Source of the DNA: AWTP1-13 sp963770295 | GTDB lineage: Bacteria; Pseudomonadota; Alphaproteobacteria; Rhizobiales; Hyphomicrobiaceae | Direction: 5' to 3' | DNA length: 64,000 bases | Assembly (NCBI GenBank): GCA_963770295.1 | Contig: CAVYPA010000005.1 | Coordinates: forward strand, 62,001 to 126,000 | Shown: piece after piece, positions 38,501 to 48,247 of the stretch | Layout of the letters: each line of letters starts with the position of its first letter | Numbering within the stretch: the first letter of the stretch is position 1 | The notes under the pieces: model-generated | Database searches by the model: none | The model's input: only the letters and a program-made list of their open reading frames with translations | Told to the model about the DNA's origin: nothing | Program-made: the position numbers and the translations under genes

Positions 38501-38845
38501 ATGAGCCGCAAGATTGTCAATGCCATCTGCCGCACCTTTCCGGGCGCTGAGGTGTCCGACCCTTGGGGTGGCGGGCACGACGCCTGGAAGGTCGGCGGCA
38601 AAATGTTTGCCTGTATCGGGGCGGTCATGCCGGGCGTTTCCGTCAAAACCGACAGCATCGAGACCGCAGAAATGCTGATTGAGGCGGGCATCGGCGTGAA
38701 GGCGCCCTACTTCCACCGCTCCTGGATTAACCTGCCGTGGGGAACACCCGAAGACGAGCTGCGCCATCGCCTCAAGGCTTCTTACCGGCTGGTCCGCGTC
38801 GGCCTGACCAAGAAGGTGCAGGCCCAGCTCGACCCGTTTGAGTGA
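38501..38845 (+). CDS. MmcQ/YjbR-family protein
   Basis: A 114-residue protein with an AAGGGGGAG ribosome site before ATG 38501. It shows the YjbR fold signatures WGGGHDAWKVGGKMFACIG, YFHRSWINLPWG and a terminal SYRLVRVGLTKK. The family has a cyclin-like DNA-binding-type fold, but its role is unknown. It stands alone. Confidence 0.85.
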   Translation: MSRKIVNAICRTFPGAEVSDPWGGGHDAWKVGGKMFACIGAVMPGVSVKTDSIETAEMLIEAGIGVKAPYFHRSWINLPWGTPEDELRHRLKASYRLVRVGLTKKVQAQLDPFE

Positions 38846-39293
38846 GCCGCCAACCATGAGGCGTCGCCCCATGGCGTTGGTTGCCGGCCGCGACGCGATG
38901 GCAGGCCGCTGGCGTTGGCAAACAATAAAAATGAGCAACGCTCTTACAAGCTTGCCGCCATTGCCTCCCGTGCGCGGGCGCGCTTCGGACAATCTCAGGC
39001 GCGATGGCAAAGGGAATGCGCCGGCGCGCTGCCATGCATCGCATGTCAACTGTCCGGTGACGAGGTGTTCCCAATTCAAAAGTGGGGTGCGCTAGCAATG
39101 CCTCGCCCCTGCGGTAGTCTCACACGCCGCAGCGCCATGCAATTGGCGGCGTGACCCCGAGCGAGTGACGCTATGCTTCGTCATTGTCGGAACGAGGCAT
39201 GACAAGGCGGTCTGGCCCCGGTCTGGCCCGGTCTGGCCCCGGTCTGGCCCCGGTCTGGCCCCGGTCTGGCAGGTCGTCGTGGCGGCCCACCCC
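38846..39293. other. Intergenic region with minisatellite
   Basis: Apart from the tandem repeat at 39209-39270, nothing was recognised. The frames crossing the repeat owe their length to its period of 12. Confidence 0.5.
39209..39270 (+). repeat. 12-bp tandem repeat, about five copies
   Basis: The unit GGTCTGGCCCCG recurs head to tail five times; one unit has lost a C (11 bp). The number of spacers is too few and the unit too short for a CRISPR array. Confidence 0.85.
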
Positions 39294-40163
39294 TCAGGGG
39301 AAGCGCGCGAGAAACCCGGCTGCGGCGCGCACCGCCGGGGGCGCATAGAGGATAGCGCGATGGCCGAGGCCGTCCAAGGCGTACACCTGCGTGCCGGGGA
39401 TCGCGGCCGCCATGCGTTCGGCATCGGCAAAAGGCACTTCTTGATCGTCACGGGCGTGCAGCAGCAAGCTTGGACGATCGATGGCGGCCAGAAAATTGCT
39501 GCCGGTAAAATCGGCAATCTTGCGCTGGGCCAGTCGCTCGAGCCGGCGCTCGAAAGCGCCGAGGGCCGCCGGCGACAGGCCCTGATCATCGCCAAAGCGC
39601 CGGGTGACATCGGCAAACCGGTCTGGTACCGCGATGAGCACGTAGGCCTCAAATGGGATCGGGTGCGGCAGGGGACGCCGGCCTTCGCCGGCGACCAGGA
39701 CCGCCAGACCACCAATCGAATGGCCGACGGCGAAGCGGATGGGCCCTAATGCGTGGGCTATTTCGTGCACCGCTTGCGCACAGTCCATCAGGTTGGTCTG
39801 CTGACCGGCGCTTTGGCCGTGGGCCGGAAGATCAAGCAGCACGCATCGTACGCCGCGACGGCACAAATACTCCGCAAAGGCGCACATGAAGGCGGCCTCG
39901 CCGGTCCACCCATGCACCAAGAGTGCGCTGGCGGCGCCGCGTTCTTTCGCTTCAAACACGTAGGTCTGAACCTCGCCGACGCTTGTTGTTAGGCGTCGGC
40001 TACACGCGGACCGAAGATGAAACCGGGCCCGGGCCACCAGGCGCTCGTGATTCTCGCTGCGACAGTCCGAAAGCTTGGGCGTGCAAAACCTCCGGAAGGC
40101 GTGCGCGCCGGCGACTTCGGGGACACAGTCATCCTCTGTCAGGCTGAGTGACGAAGTGTTCAT
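39294..40163 (-). CDS. Alpha/beta hydrolase
   Basis: A 289-residue protein. It has the oxyanion motif LVHGWTGEAAFMCAF, the nucleophile elbow GHSIGG, the acid in LLHARDDQEVP and the catalytic His in GLGHRAILYAP. A DLPAHGQSAG strand fits the esterase/lipase type. The N-terminal 60 residues are less typical and an internal start is possible. The substrate is unknown. Confidence 0.82.
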   Translation of the reverse strand: MNTSSLSLTEDDCVPEVAGAHAFRRFCTPKLSDCRSENHERLVARARFHLRSACSRRLTTSVGEVQTYVFEAKERGAASALLVHGWTGEAAFMCAFAEYLCRRGVRCVLLDLPAHGQSAGQQTNLMDCAQAVHEIAHALGPIRFAVGHSIGGLAVLVAGEGRRPLPHPIPFEAYVLIAVPDRFADVTRRFGDDQGLSPAALGAFERRLERLAQRKIADFTGSNFLAAIDRPSLLLHARDDQEVPFADAERMAAAIPGTQVYALDGLGHRAILYAPPAVRAAAGFLARFP

Positions 40164-40651
40164 GGCAATGGCAATCGCGTCCTGCTGCCGCCAGTTTGGC
40201 GGAGGGGTCCGCTATGGCAGCCAATCTATTTTCGAGCGCGCCCCGCACGGGTAACGTGATCTGTGCTGTGCCCGGCGTGCTCGTTTCTCCGTCGTCATAC
40301 AATCTTAGCGGGCTCGCGCGCGGCGCCCGATCGGGAGAAACCCTGGAAACGTCGTGCCGAAATCGGCAGCGGCGAAGAGGCAAAAGCTTGCGCGGGCGCG
40401 CGCCGATCCCCGCGAGTGCCTTTTCTCTGGCCCTACCGCGTTCGGCGTCGGCAAACCAACGGTCGAGGTCACGCCGGGAGCGGACCGCAGCCACCCCAAA
40501 CCCTTGTCGCTATGACGAACGGCCCGTTGGCAGGCCGACAACTGCGGTCGAGATTTTTGCCCCGCGGTCTTGGCGCGTTGGGCTGCGAGGGCACATGTCA
40601 GCTGGCCCGCGCGTTCCTGACGCTTGCCGCTTGGGGCGCCGACGGCATCCT
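40164..40651. other. Intergenic region, no gene recognised
   Basis: Both strands have open frames of 120-130 codons, but the composition is that of GC-rich non-coding DNA (Arg/Ala/Pro-heavy). No hairpin or repeat was seen. Confidence 0.45.
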
Positions 40652-41512
40652 TTAGGGACTGAGGGCGGTCGCAATCCAGACCGAGGCCGGGAGCGGAACG
40701 GTTTCGCCTTTTTGATAGGATGCGAGGGCCGTTCGGATCGAGTTTTGCACGCGTGCCACTACCTCGGGCGGTTGGCCTTCAAGTGCGCGGCTTACCGGCC
40801 CGATCTCGAGAGCGCCGGCGACGGCGGCATCGAGCCCTCGCCCGACGGCCAGGTCGAGCGCAAGATCGATGCCCTCCAAGGCAATCGAAGAAAAGCCGGC
40901 CTCGCTCAGGATCCGGCGCACACGCGCCTCGCGGGCAAACGAAAATGGTCCGGGGTCCTCAGGGCCGACCTCGGGCAGACGCGGCACATGTTTGTAGGCC
41001 TCCTGCAGCGGCAGAAGCATCCATGGGTTCTGCTGCGGCTCTCGCCAGCTGGCAAAGGCAAGCCGACCGCCGGGTCGCAGTGCCGTGCGCATATTCTGAA
41101 AAGACAGCGTGGGATCGGCGAAGAACATCACACCGAACCGGGAAAATATCAAATCGGCGCCGCCGGCCTCGAACGCGTGCACGGTGGCATCGGCAAGGGC
41201 GAAAGCCAAGGGGAGGTCCGTCGGTGCGCGCTCGCGCGCGCGTGCCAGCATGGGCGCGGAGATATCGACCCCCATCACCCGGCCCTGCGCCCCCACCCGC
41301 CCGGCGAGCTCGATCGTGCTTGCTCCGCAGCCACAGCCGACGTCGATGATGCGCTCACCCGTGCGGATGCCTGCCCGCGTCAGTAGGAGCTCTTGGATTG
41401 GATTGAGGACGCGATCGAGCGTTTCCTGGCGATCGATCCAGCGGCGGCCCGCGGCCCCATTCCAATAGGCCGCCTGGTCTGCGTTTCGGTCATGCACACG
41501 CGGGTTGTCCAT
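40652..41512 (-). CDS. Class I SAM-dependent methyltransferase
   Basis: A 286-residue protein with the SAM-binding motif IIDVGCGCGASTIELAGRVG, acidic motif MGVDISAPMLARARERA, and LIFSRFGVMFFADP and LRPGGRLAFASW. The N-terminal NADQAAYWNGAAGRRWIDRQ is typical of UbiE/MenG-like family members. The acceptor is unknown. Confidence 0.88.
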   Translation of the reverse strand: MDNPRVHDRNADQAAYWNGAAGRRWIDRQETLDRVLNPIQELLLTRAGIRTGERIIDVGCGCGASTIELAGRVGAQGRVMGVDISAPMLARARERAPTDLPLAFALADATVHAFEAGGADLIFSRFGVMFFADPTLSFQNMRTALRPGGRLAFASWREPQQNPWMLLPLQEAYKHVPRLPEVGPEDPGPFSFAREARVRRILSEAGFSSIALEGIDLALDLAVGRGLDAAVAGALEIGPVSRALEGQPPEVVARVQNSIRTALASYQKGETVPLPASVWIATALSP

Positions 41513-41889
41513 AGCGATCGAACTCCAAAAGCGACACCGTGGCGGCGAGGCCCGCCGCGACTTGCTCGCGACGGCTTACGCTAGACTGGCATGCTTGCCG
41601 TGCCGAGCGTGGCCGCGCCCGTCATCGAAGTTGTTTTGCCGCCGTGCCGGGCGGCACAGTTTAGCCGAGCGCGGGCGTTCCTGCCCACCTGGTGGCTCAA
41701 TTGTTTCAGGGTTGGGCAAACTCGGTTGCCACTTTCCGCACCATCCTCAGGAACTGCCGGACCCCGCCGAGCGATCGCCTCGGCGCGAGGCGAGGCTCAG
41801 CAGGGCCTTTGGTTGCGTGGCGCCTTTGCCGGCGCCGATAGACGACGCCGTCCGTGTGCAGGCATTGCAGCGACCAGGGGACGCAGGAA
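41513..41889. other. Intergenic region before the Bug remnant
   Basis: No intact gene. Part of it (from about 41700) may be the worn 5' half of the transporter pseudogene that becomes recognisable at 41890. Confidence 0.35.
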
Positions 41890-42358
41890 ATGGGCCTGCC
41901 GAGACCAAGCTCAGGGTGGAGCCGATGTGCTCGCCCACGTTCCCTTCGGCGGCGCCGGTTGGGCGATGGTGTCGGTGGTCGGGGAGCATACGCCGATTGG
42001 CTTTAGCTCTCCGGCGGCGGCATTGCCGCACATCAGGGACGGGAAATTGCGGGCGCTCGCCGTCACGAGCAAGACACGCTCGGACACGCTTCCGAAGGTG
42101 CCGACCATGACGGAAGCCGGCTATCCGGCTAGTTTGGGCGACAGTTGGGGTTGGCGTCCTGGTTCCCAACGGAACGCCCAAGCATGTCGTCACGCTGCTC
42201 AACCGTGGCGATCATTGCGGAAGGCGTCATGGAGGTGCGCTCGAGCGCTCGGCTCTAACCCGATCGGCAGCACGCCTGAACAATTTTCCGAGCGCATCAA
42301 GGTCGAGATGGAAACCTGGGGTAATGTAATCGCCGCGGCCGCTATCAGGATTAACTAG
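41890..42358 (+). pseudogene. Bug/TctC-family solute-binding protein, C-terminal half, frameshifted
   Basis: One frame gives HVPFGGAGWAMVSVVGEH, AAALPHIRDGKLRALAVTSK and DTLPKVPTMTEAGY, the hallmark of tripartite-tricarboxylate-transporter binding proteins. The sequence then moves to a second frame (GVLVPNGTPKHVVTLLNR), a third (AIIAEGVMEVRSSARL) and back to the first (IGSTPEQFSERIKVEMETWG) before the stop. At least three indels and loss of the N-terminal half make it non-functional. No membrane subunits are nearby. Confidence 0.7.
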
Positions 42359-42419
42359 CCGCGGCGGCGTCGACCTCCCTTGAGGTGGCGGGACGGCACC
42401 CCCTGGTGAGGAGATCAGC

Positions 42420-43241
42420 ATGCAAGACAAGGTGCAAGCGCACTACGGCAGCACCGAAGCGCTTGCCAAGACGATCGCCGAACGGCTGCGCGCCGCCGGC
42501 AAAGAGCTTGGCCAGATTACGACCGCCGACCTGTCCTCGCTGGATGAGTTTCACATCCGCGGCCGCAAGGCCACCTTGGAGTTGGCCAGCCGCATGGAAA
42601 TCGGCCCCGATTCGCGGGTCCTGGACATCGGCAGCGGCCTCGGCGGCCCGGCGCGGACGCTGGCGGAAGTCTATGGCTGCTCGGTCAGCGGTATTGATCT
42701 AACTCCTGAGTTTTGCGCCGCGGCCCAGGACATGTCGCGTTGGGTGGGACTAGCGGAGAAGGTGAGCTTCGCCCAGGGAGACGCGACGGCGCTGCCCTAC
42801 GCGGCAGCGACCTTCGACGCGGCCATGACGATCCATGTAGCGATGAACATCGCCGCCAAGGACGCGCTCTACGCGGGTGCACATCGGGCCCTCAAGCCAG
42901 GGCGCATATTTGCCGTTTATGATGTGCTTCAAGGCGAGGGCGGCGAGGTGCTTTTTCCCGTGCCCTGGGCGCGTGATCCGGCGACGAGCCATCTCGCAAC
43001 CCCTGCCCAAATGCGTGACCTCTTGCAAGCGAGCGGCTTCCGGATCTTGGCTGAGGTCGATTCCAGTGAGGAGAGCGGGGTTTGGTTCAGGGACGCTGCG
43101 GCACGCCTGTCCGCCTCGCAACCGCCGCCGCTGACTTTCCGCACCTTGCTCGGCGACGACTTCGTGCAGATGACCCGCAATCAGGTGCGCAACCTGACCG
43201 AGGGACGGATCAAGACTGTCAGCTACATTTGTCGCAGCTAG
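42420..43241 (+). CDS. Class I SAM-dependent methyltransferase (small-molecule N/O-methyltransferase type)
   Basis: A 273-residue protein with GAGGAG before ATG 42420. Motif I is VLDIGSGLGGPARTLAEVYG, followed by SGIDLTPEFCAAAQ, FAQGDATALPY and ALKPGRIFAVYDVL. The N-terminal QAHYGSTEALAKTI is shared with sarcosine/dimethylglycine-type methyltransferases. The substrate is unknown. Confidence 0.88.
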   Translation: MQDKVQAHYGSTEALAKTIAERLRAAGKELGQITTADLSSLDEFHIRGRKATLELASRMEIGPDSRVLDIGSGLGGPARTLAEVYGCSVSGIDLTPEFCAAAQDMSRWVGLAEKVSFAQGDATALPYAAATFDAAMTIHVAMNIAAKDALYAGAHRALKPGRIFAVYDVLQGEGGEVLFPVPWARDPATSHLATPAQMRDLLQASGFRILAEVDSSEESGVWFRDAAARLSASQPPPLTFRTLLGDDFVQMTRNQVRNLTEGRIKTVSYICRS

Positions 43242-43419
43242 CTGCCGTGCCCGAAGACCTCTTGCGCTCGGGTGTGCGGGCTTGATGGTGGCGGCCTGCC
43301 CGTCGACGGGCCCGGGTGCGCACTCATCGGAAGCTCGTGCAGGCGCGGGGCGAAGCCAGTTGGAAACGCCGATCGATCTTCTCCGCAATCAGCGCGTGCG
43401 TGCTCTTGGGCGGTGCCGC

Positions 43420-43758
43420 TTAGCGGTCGCGCCCATGGACATGCGCGGGGGGTGCGGTGGCTTCCACGGCCGTAAACTCGCTCAAGATACGGTAGGCGTG
43501 CTCGGCGCCGGCTGGCACCAGCCAGGAGTCCCCGGGCTCAAGCATCACGGTTTGCCCTTCGATAACCAGTTCGGCTTGTCCGCTGAGGACATAGCCGACC
43601 GTTTCATAGTCCCGCTTGGTGGGCGGTTTTTTTTGCGGCTTTTCCTTCTGCCACAGCCGCAGCGAAACCCGTTTGCCGGAGACCAGATAACTCTGATCCA
43701 TCTCGCCATGCGGCGAGGTCTGGCTTTTGACCTTCTTGACGGTGGTGTCGGCAGACAT
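43420..43758 (-). CDS. Cupin-domain protein
   Basis: A 112-residue single cupin. Motif 1 is around YETVGYVLSGQAELVIEGQ and motif 2 around LEPGDSWLVPAGAEHAYRI. Motif 1 lacks the usual His pair (ETVGYVLSG in place of HxH), so metal binding may be incomplete; His in motif 2 is kept. The role is unknown. It is convergent with the methyltransferase gene. Confidence 0.8.
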   Translation of the reverse strand: MSADTTVKKVKSQTSPHGEMDQSYLVSGKRVSLRLWQKEKPQKKPPTKRDYETVGYVLSGQAELVIEGQTVMLEPGDSWLVPAGAEHAYRILSEFTAVEATAPPAHVHGRDR

Positions 43759-44518
43759 TGATTTTTCCTAATCTTTGCAAGGGTGCCCGTTCCCGTGCCG
43801 CAACGGTGATTGCTGGCCCAACGTCAGGAGGGGCGCGGCGTTCCCTCTCCCTTCCCATACGCGCGCAACGCCGCTCGGTCGTTGCCAAAACCTTGGCGGA
43901 GCTCTCGCTCGCGCCAAGGATTGTTCCTTTTTGGAACGCGATCGCGGTGTCGGGCTGCTATCTTTTCAAACCAAAGGCCACGCTCAACGGTCTCTTCGAA
44001 CGGAGCCGCTCGGTCCTCGCGTCGGGGAAGGACGCGCTGCGAGGCTATTCCAATGGCGAGGAGCGCTACCTGCAAACTTTGCGGGGACATCTGTCCCGCT
44101 CATGCATCCTCATCGAGGCCGGCCCAGACAGGTCGATCAAACGCGGCGCGCCACGCGCTACGATATTGACGGGCACAAGCGCATCTCCTGCGGCCATTAT
44201 CAGGAGGCCTGCCGCGCCAGATTTGCAGCGCGAGATCGCCACGGCTTGCGGCCGCTGCGCCCGATCGCTGATGAGGGACTCAAAAGCGGTACGGTTGGGC
44301 TTGGCTGCGGCCGCCCCTTGCGTGCAGCGAAGCCAAAGCCGGGGGAGTGCGGCAGATCCTCGCGGGGTGCGCCGCCGGCCAACCGGGTTCGGCGTTCGTG
44401 CGGGCACTCAGCGTGAGACCGCCCAGCGCCAGTCGTCTGGCTGCGACAATTCTGCGGGGGAACCCGGCCCTCGATCGGCGTTTTGCTCGCACAACCCAGG
44501 CGTGAGAAGGCGCGCAAG
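43759..44518. other. Intergenic region upstream of ctaD
   Basis: A long plus-strand frame runs through it but is not protein-like. No remnant of oxidase subunit II (ctaC) was found. The ctaD promoter must be here but was not located. Confidence 0.45.
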
Positions 44519-46123
44519 ATGGCGATGATGAGGACCTCGGTGGGAAGTCTTCAGGACCGACCCTCCGGATTGATGCGCTGGCTTGAGTTCACCAACCACA
44601 AAGACATCGGCACCATGTACCTGGCCTTTGCCGTGATCGGCGGTCTGATCGGCGGCGTGCTCTCCATCATGATACGCGCGGAACTGGAGCAGCCAGGCCT
44701 TCAGCTCTTTGCCAACGGCCATGCCTATAATGTGATTGTCGCGGCGCACGGGTTGATCATGATTTTCTTCACGATCATGCCAGCGCTGATCGGCGGATTC
44801 GGAAACTGGTTCGTACCATTGCTGATCGGCGCACCGGATATGGCGTTTCCCCGCATGAACAATATTTCGTTTTGGCTGCTGCCGGCGTCCTTCACTTTGC
44901 TGCTCGGTTCGATGCTGGTGGAGGGCCCGGCAACGATGTCGGGGGTGGGGGCGGGATGGACGTTTTACGCGCCGCTCTCCACCAGCGGCCATCCGGGGCC
45001 GGCACCCGATTTCGCCATTTTGGCCCTGCACGTGGCCGGCGCGTCTTCGATTTTGGGGGCAATCAACTTCATCACCACCATCTTCAACATGCGCGCGCCC
45101 GGCATGACGTTGCACAAGATGCCGCTCTTCGTTTGGAGCATCTTGGTGACGGCGTTTCTGCTGCTGTTGGCGATACCGGTCCTGGCCGGCGCCTTGACCA
45201 TGCTGCTGACCGATCGCAATTTCGGCACCACCTTCTTCAATGCGGCCGGCGGCGGTGATCCGCTGCTTTATCAGCATCTGTTCTGGTTTTTCGGTCACCC
45301 CGAAGTCTACATTCTGATCCTGCCGGGCTTTGGCATCGTCAGCCAAGTTATTTCGACGTTTTCGCGCAAGCCCATCTTCGGTTATCTCGGCATGGTGTAC
45401 GCCATGGTGGCCATTGGTTTCATCGGCTTTATCGTTTGGGCGCACCACATGTATGTGTCAGGCGTGGGTGTCGACGCACAAGCCTACTTTAGCTTCGCGA
45501 CCATGGTCATCGCAGTGCCGACCGGCATCAAGGTGTTCTCCTGGATTGCCACCATGTGGGGTGGCTCCATCCAATTTCGTGTGCCGATGCTTTGGGCGCT
45601 GGGCTTCATCTTCTTGTTCACCATCGGCGGCGTGACCGGCGTGATGATCGCTAACGCCGGGGTCGATCGCGTCCTGACGGACACCTATTATATTGTCGCG
45701 CACTTTCACTATGTGATGTCGCTGGGCGCGGTCTTCGCCATCTTCGCCGGCTGGTACTACTGGTTCCCGAAGATGAGCGGCTACATGATGAACGAGACGC
45801 TCGGCAAACTGCACTTCTGGCTGACGTTCATCGGTGCCAACGTGCTGTTTTTCCCGCAACACTTTTTGGGGCTGGCAGGCATGCCGCGCCGCATTGCCGA
45901 CTATCCCGATGCCTTCGCCTACTGGAATTGGTGGTCCTCAATGGGGGCCTACATTACCGCCGCCGGCACGCTCGTTTTCGTCCTCGGATTGATCGATGCC
46001 TATCTCATTCGGCGTCAGGCCGCCGGGGACAACCCATGGGGCGTCGGCGCGACCACGCTGGAATGGAGGCTGCCCTCACCGCCGCCCTTCCACACCTTCG
46101 AAACTCTGCCAACCGTTAGATGA
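44519..46123 (+). CDS. ctaD: Cytochrome c oxidase subunit I
   Basis: The 534-residue protein has twelve membrane helices. Ligands are visible: His in NGHAYNVIVAAHG (haem a), HPEVYILILPG (CuB His with the cross-linked Tyr), WAHHMY (CuB) and VAHFHYVMS (haems a3 and a). Proton-path residues lie in GGFGNWFVPLLIGAPDM. It is the catalytic subunit of an aa3-type terminal oxidase in the inner membrane. Subunits II and III and the assembly genes are not next to it. ATG 44519 is chosen with GAGAAGG upstream; ATG 44525 is possible. Confidence 0.95.
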   Translation: MAMMRTSVGSLQDRPSGLMRWLEFTNHKDIGTMYLAFAVIGGLIGGVLSIMIRAELEQPGLQLFANGHAYNVIVAAHGLIMIFFTIMPALIGGFGNWFVPLLIGAPDMAFPRMNNISFWLLPASFTLLLGSMLVEGPATMSGVGAGWTFYAPLSTSGHPGPAPDFAILALHVAGASSILGAINFITTIFNMRAPGMTLHKMPLFVWSILVTAFLLLLAIPVLAGALTMLLTDRNFGTTFFNAAGGGDPLLYQHLFWFFGHPEVYILILPGFGIVSQVISTFSRKPIFGYLGMVYAMVAIGFIGFIVWAHHMYVSGVGVDAQAYFSFATMVIAVPTGIKVFSWIATMWGGSIQFRVPMLWALGFIFLFTIGGVTGVMIANAGVDRVLTDTYYIVAHFHYVMSLGAVFAIFAGWYYWFPKMSGYMMNETLGKLHFWLTFIGANVLFFPQHFLGLAGMPRRIADYPDAFAYWNWWSSMGAYITAAGTLVFVLGLIDAYLIRRQAAGDNPWGVGATTLEWRLPSPPPFHTFETLPTVR

Positions 46124-46253
46124 CTGAGTGGGGCCGGGACGCGAGCGCGGAACGCGCCCTGGGCCGGGTGTCTCGAGACGCCACCGCTGCCGCTGCGATC
46201 GAAGGCATGGCGTTTTGGCGAGCGCGCGGGCAGCGCGCGGATGCGGCGGCCAG

Positions 46254-46290
46254 CAAAAACGAACGGACCGATCAAGGATGATCGGTCCGT
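46254..46290 (-). terminator. Intrinsic terminator of the small gene at 46313
   Basis: A perfect 12-bp stem (46263-46274 with 46279-46290) closes an AGGA loop. On the minus strand it is followed by TCGTTTTTGC, a U-tract. It lies 23 bases beyond the stop of the small exported-protein gene. Confidence 0.8.
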
Positions 46291-46312
46291 CGTTGGAAAG
46301 CCAAAGCGTAGC

Positions 46313-46576
46313 TCAGTAGTGATGATAGCGCCGATAACGCCGGTGGTGATCACGCCCACCAAAGTGCAGGTTGATGCTCGGGCCATAGCCACCGACCCAA
46401 CGGCAATGCCGCTCCCCGTAACGCCACCAGCAGCGGCGATAGCCGACCTGTTCGGTGACCGACGACGGTGTTGCAGCTTCAATTCCTTGCAGGCCGGAGG
46501 CGGGTGCCGCAAGCGCCGGCGCGGAGAGCGCACCAAAGGCGATGACAACCGTAGCGAACGAGAGAGATTTCAACAT
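46313..46576 (-). CDS. Small exported His/Arg-rich protein
   Basis: An 87-residue protein with AAGGAG upstream and a signal peptide (MLKSLSFATVVIAFGALSAP, then ALAAP). The mature part has CWWRYGERHCRW with two cysteines and ends in a basic/aromatic tail, GRDHHRRYRRYHHY. Such small proteins are common in Rhizobiales, with unknown function; metal or nucleic-acid binding by the tail is a guess. It has its own terminator. Confidence 0.7.
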   Translation of the reverse strand: MLKSLSFATVVIAFGALSAPALAAPASGLQGIEAATPSSVTEQVGYRRCWWRYGERHCRWVGGYGPSINLHFGGRDHHRRYRRYHHY

Positions 46577-47220
46577 GGACGGATTGCTCCTTTGTCGTCT
46601 GGCATGACCTAAGTGTTCGGACCAACGTGCGAGGGATGCCTCTCGTTCCGTTGTCTCGGCACCCTTGAGCGGGGAAAATCGTCGGATATCGGTTCGGCGA
46701 TCTCGGTTCCAAGTCGATCGCCCTCCACAGTGCCGCGCTTACACTCATTGCGAGGATTTTGGCAGTGCGGCGCACCCGTTGTGCGCTTGGCAAACGCACC
46801 GGTCTCGAGCACACGGTAGAGGTGGTGGGCTAAGGCTTTGAAAGGTCATTCCTTTGCGCGAGCCGCGGGCGGTGTCGCAGCGCAGCCATCGCGTCAGCCC
46901 TTGCTGCTGTGCCAGGCTTTTGTCGTGCCTTTGTTGCGCCTGGGGTGAGAGACGCCTCGAGACTTCGTTGCGCTTTTGTCGATGCGCATTTGTTTTTGTT
47001 GGGTGAGATGTCGCAGCGATCCCGGATTGGCAAGCGAGAGCTGCCGAGGGCGCCGGCCGCGGTTGCGTGCCGTGGCAAGGAACTTTTGGCCTCTGCTTAT
47101 GGTTTCAGGTTTTTAAAGCGCACGCGACTTTGCCTGCGAGCGTGGTTGCCTGCGAACGTGGTTGCACGTCGCGTGTCGCAGCGGGAGGGGTTAGGCAGTC
47201 GCTTCCCGGCGACCGGTTCC
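46577..47220. other. Intergenic region, no gene recognised
   Basis: Several short frames exist on both strands, none protein-like. No hairpin with U-tract or repeat was seen. Confidence 0.45.
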
Positions 47221-48135
47221 TTACGCGGCCATGCGCTCGCGCAGCTTCGGCGCCAATTCTCTTTCAAAAAAATCGAAGAAGTACTCCTGATCAGGACCGA
47301 TCTGTACCAGGATCACGTGATCGAAACCGGCATCGACAAATTTGCCGATGGCCTCCAGATGGCGTTCTGCCGAGGGCCTCTCCGCGATCACCTGCACGGG
47401 AAAGTTCTGGCTCGCGGCGGCAAATGCCTTTGGATCGGGAAGTTCTGCCTGTACCGGCCAGCCTGTTGCGGCCCAGCGAACGTAGCGATGCGCCGTCTGG
47501 CGCGCCTCGTCCTCACGCCGTGCGCAGCACATGGCCACCTCGGCATAGCGCGGTCCAGAGCCGCCAGCGTCACGAAAGGCCTCGATGGGGTCGCGCTTCG
47601 GTTGCCATCAATGCATCGGCCTTTTCGGCGGCGAAGCGTGCCGCCTTTGGACCGCTCGCCGCAATCACGATCGGCGGTGTAGCTTGAGATGCTTTCCCCT
47701 ATAGTTTTGCAACGTTCCGGCTAATAAGCCGCGGATGATGTCGACGGCCTCGCCAAAGCACGCGTGAGGCTCGGCGATACATGGCCAGCCCATGCCCACG
47801 ATGTGCTCATTCAAACGCTCGCCCGAGCCAAGTCCGAGGCTAAAACGGTTCTTGCTGCGCGAGGCGAGCGTGGCAGCCCCCTGGGCCACATCGCCGGATG
47901 GTAGCGGATGTCGGGCAGGTCACCGCGGTCATCAGTCCCAGACGGGTGGTGGCATTGGCGATGGCGCCGAGGACCGACCAGGCCAACGGCGAATGGCCTT
48001 GGTCCTCAACCCAGGAAAAAAATGATCGGAGATCGCCGCGAAGTCGAGCCAGCCCGTTCGGCACGCCGCGCATTGCCAACGAGCTCGGCGGGGCCGTGCT
48101 CTTCGGACATGAGTTTGTACGTGGCCCTCGGCGAC
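47221..48135 (-). pseudogene. Luciferase-like (LLM) F420-type oxidoreductase, multiply frameshifted
   Basis: Pieces of one protein appear in order in different frames. These are KLMSEEHGPAELVGNARRAE (near 48110), WVEDQGHSPLAWSVLGAIAN and RLGLMTAVTCP, SLGLGSGERLNEHIVGMGWP, IVIAASGPKAARFAAEKADA, and finally the intact C-terminus FVDAGFDHVILVQIGPDQEY to 47221. The pattern matches the G6PDH-like subgroup of LLM flavin/F420 oxidoreductases (~330 residues). At least four indels are needed, so no functional protein can be made. Confidence 0.75.
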
Positions 48136-48247
48136 GCCTGCCTCGCTTCTGCTGCTGACCGCGCGCAGCGGCGCGCCGGCTCGATAGCAGCGTTAGCGTA
48201 CTGGATCCTATGGATCGGTCGCGGCAGCCAGCTTTGGCTTTCGCCGC

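Noticed and set aside
39209..39270. Possible CRISPR array
   Set aside because: The repeat is a 12-bp head-to-tail minisatellite without spacers, and no cas genes are present.
43759..44518. Remnant of oxidase subunit II upstream of ctaD
   Set aside because: All three plus-strand frames were read and none shows the CuA motif or membrane helices of that subunit.
44408..45448. 346-codon minus-strand open frame
   Set aside because: It is antisense to ctaD and rich in His/Gln/Arg, as expected from a complementary frame.
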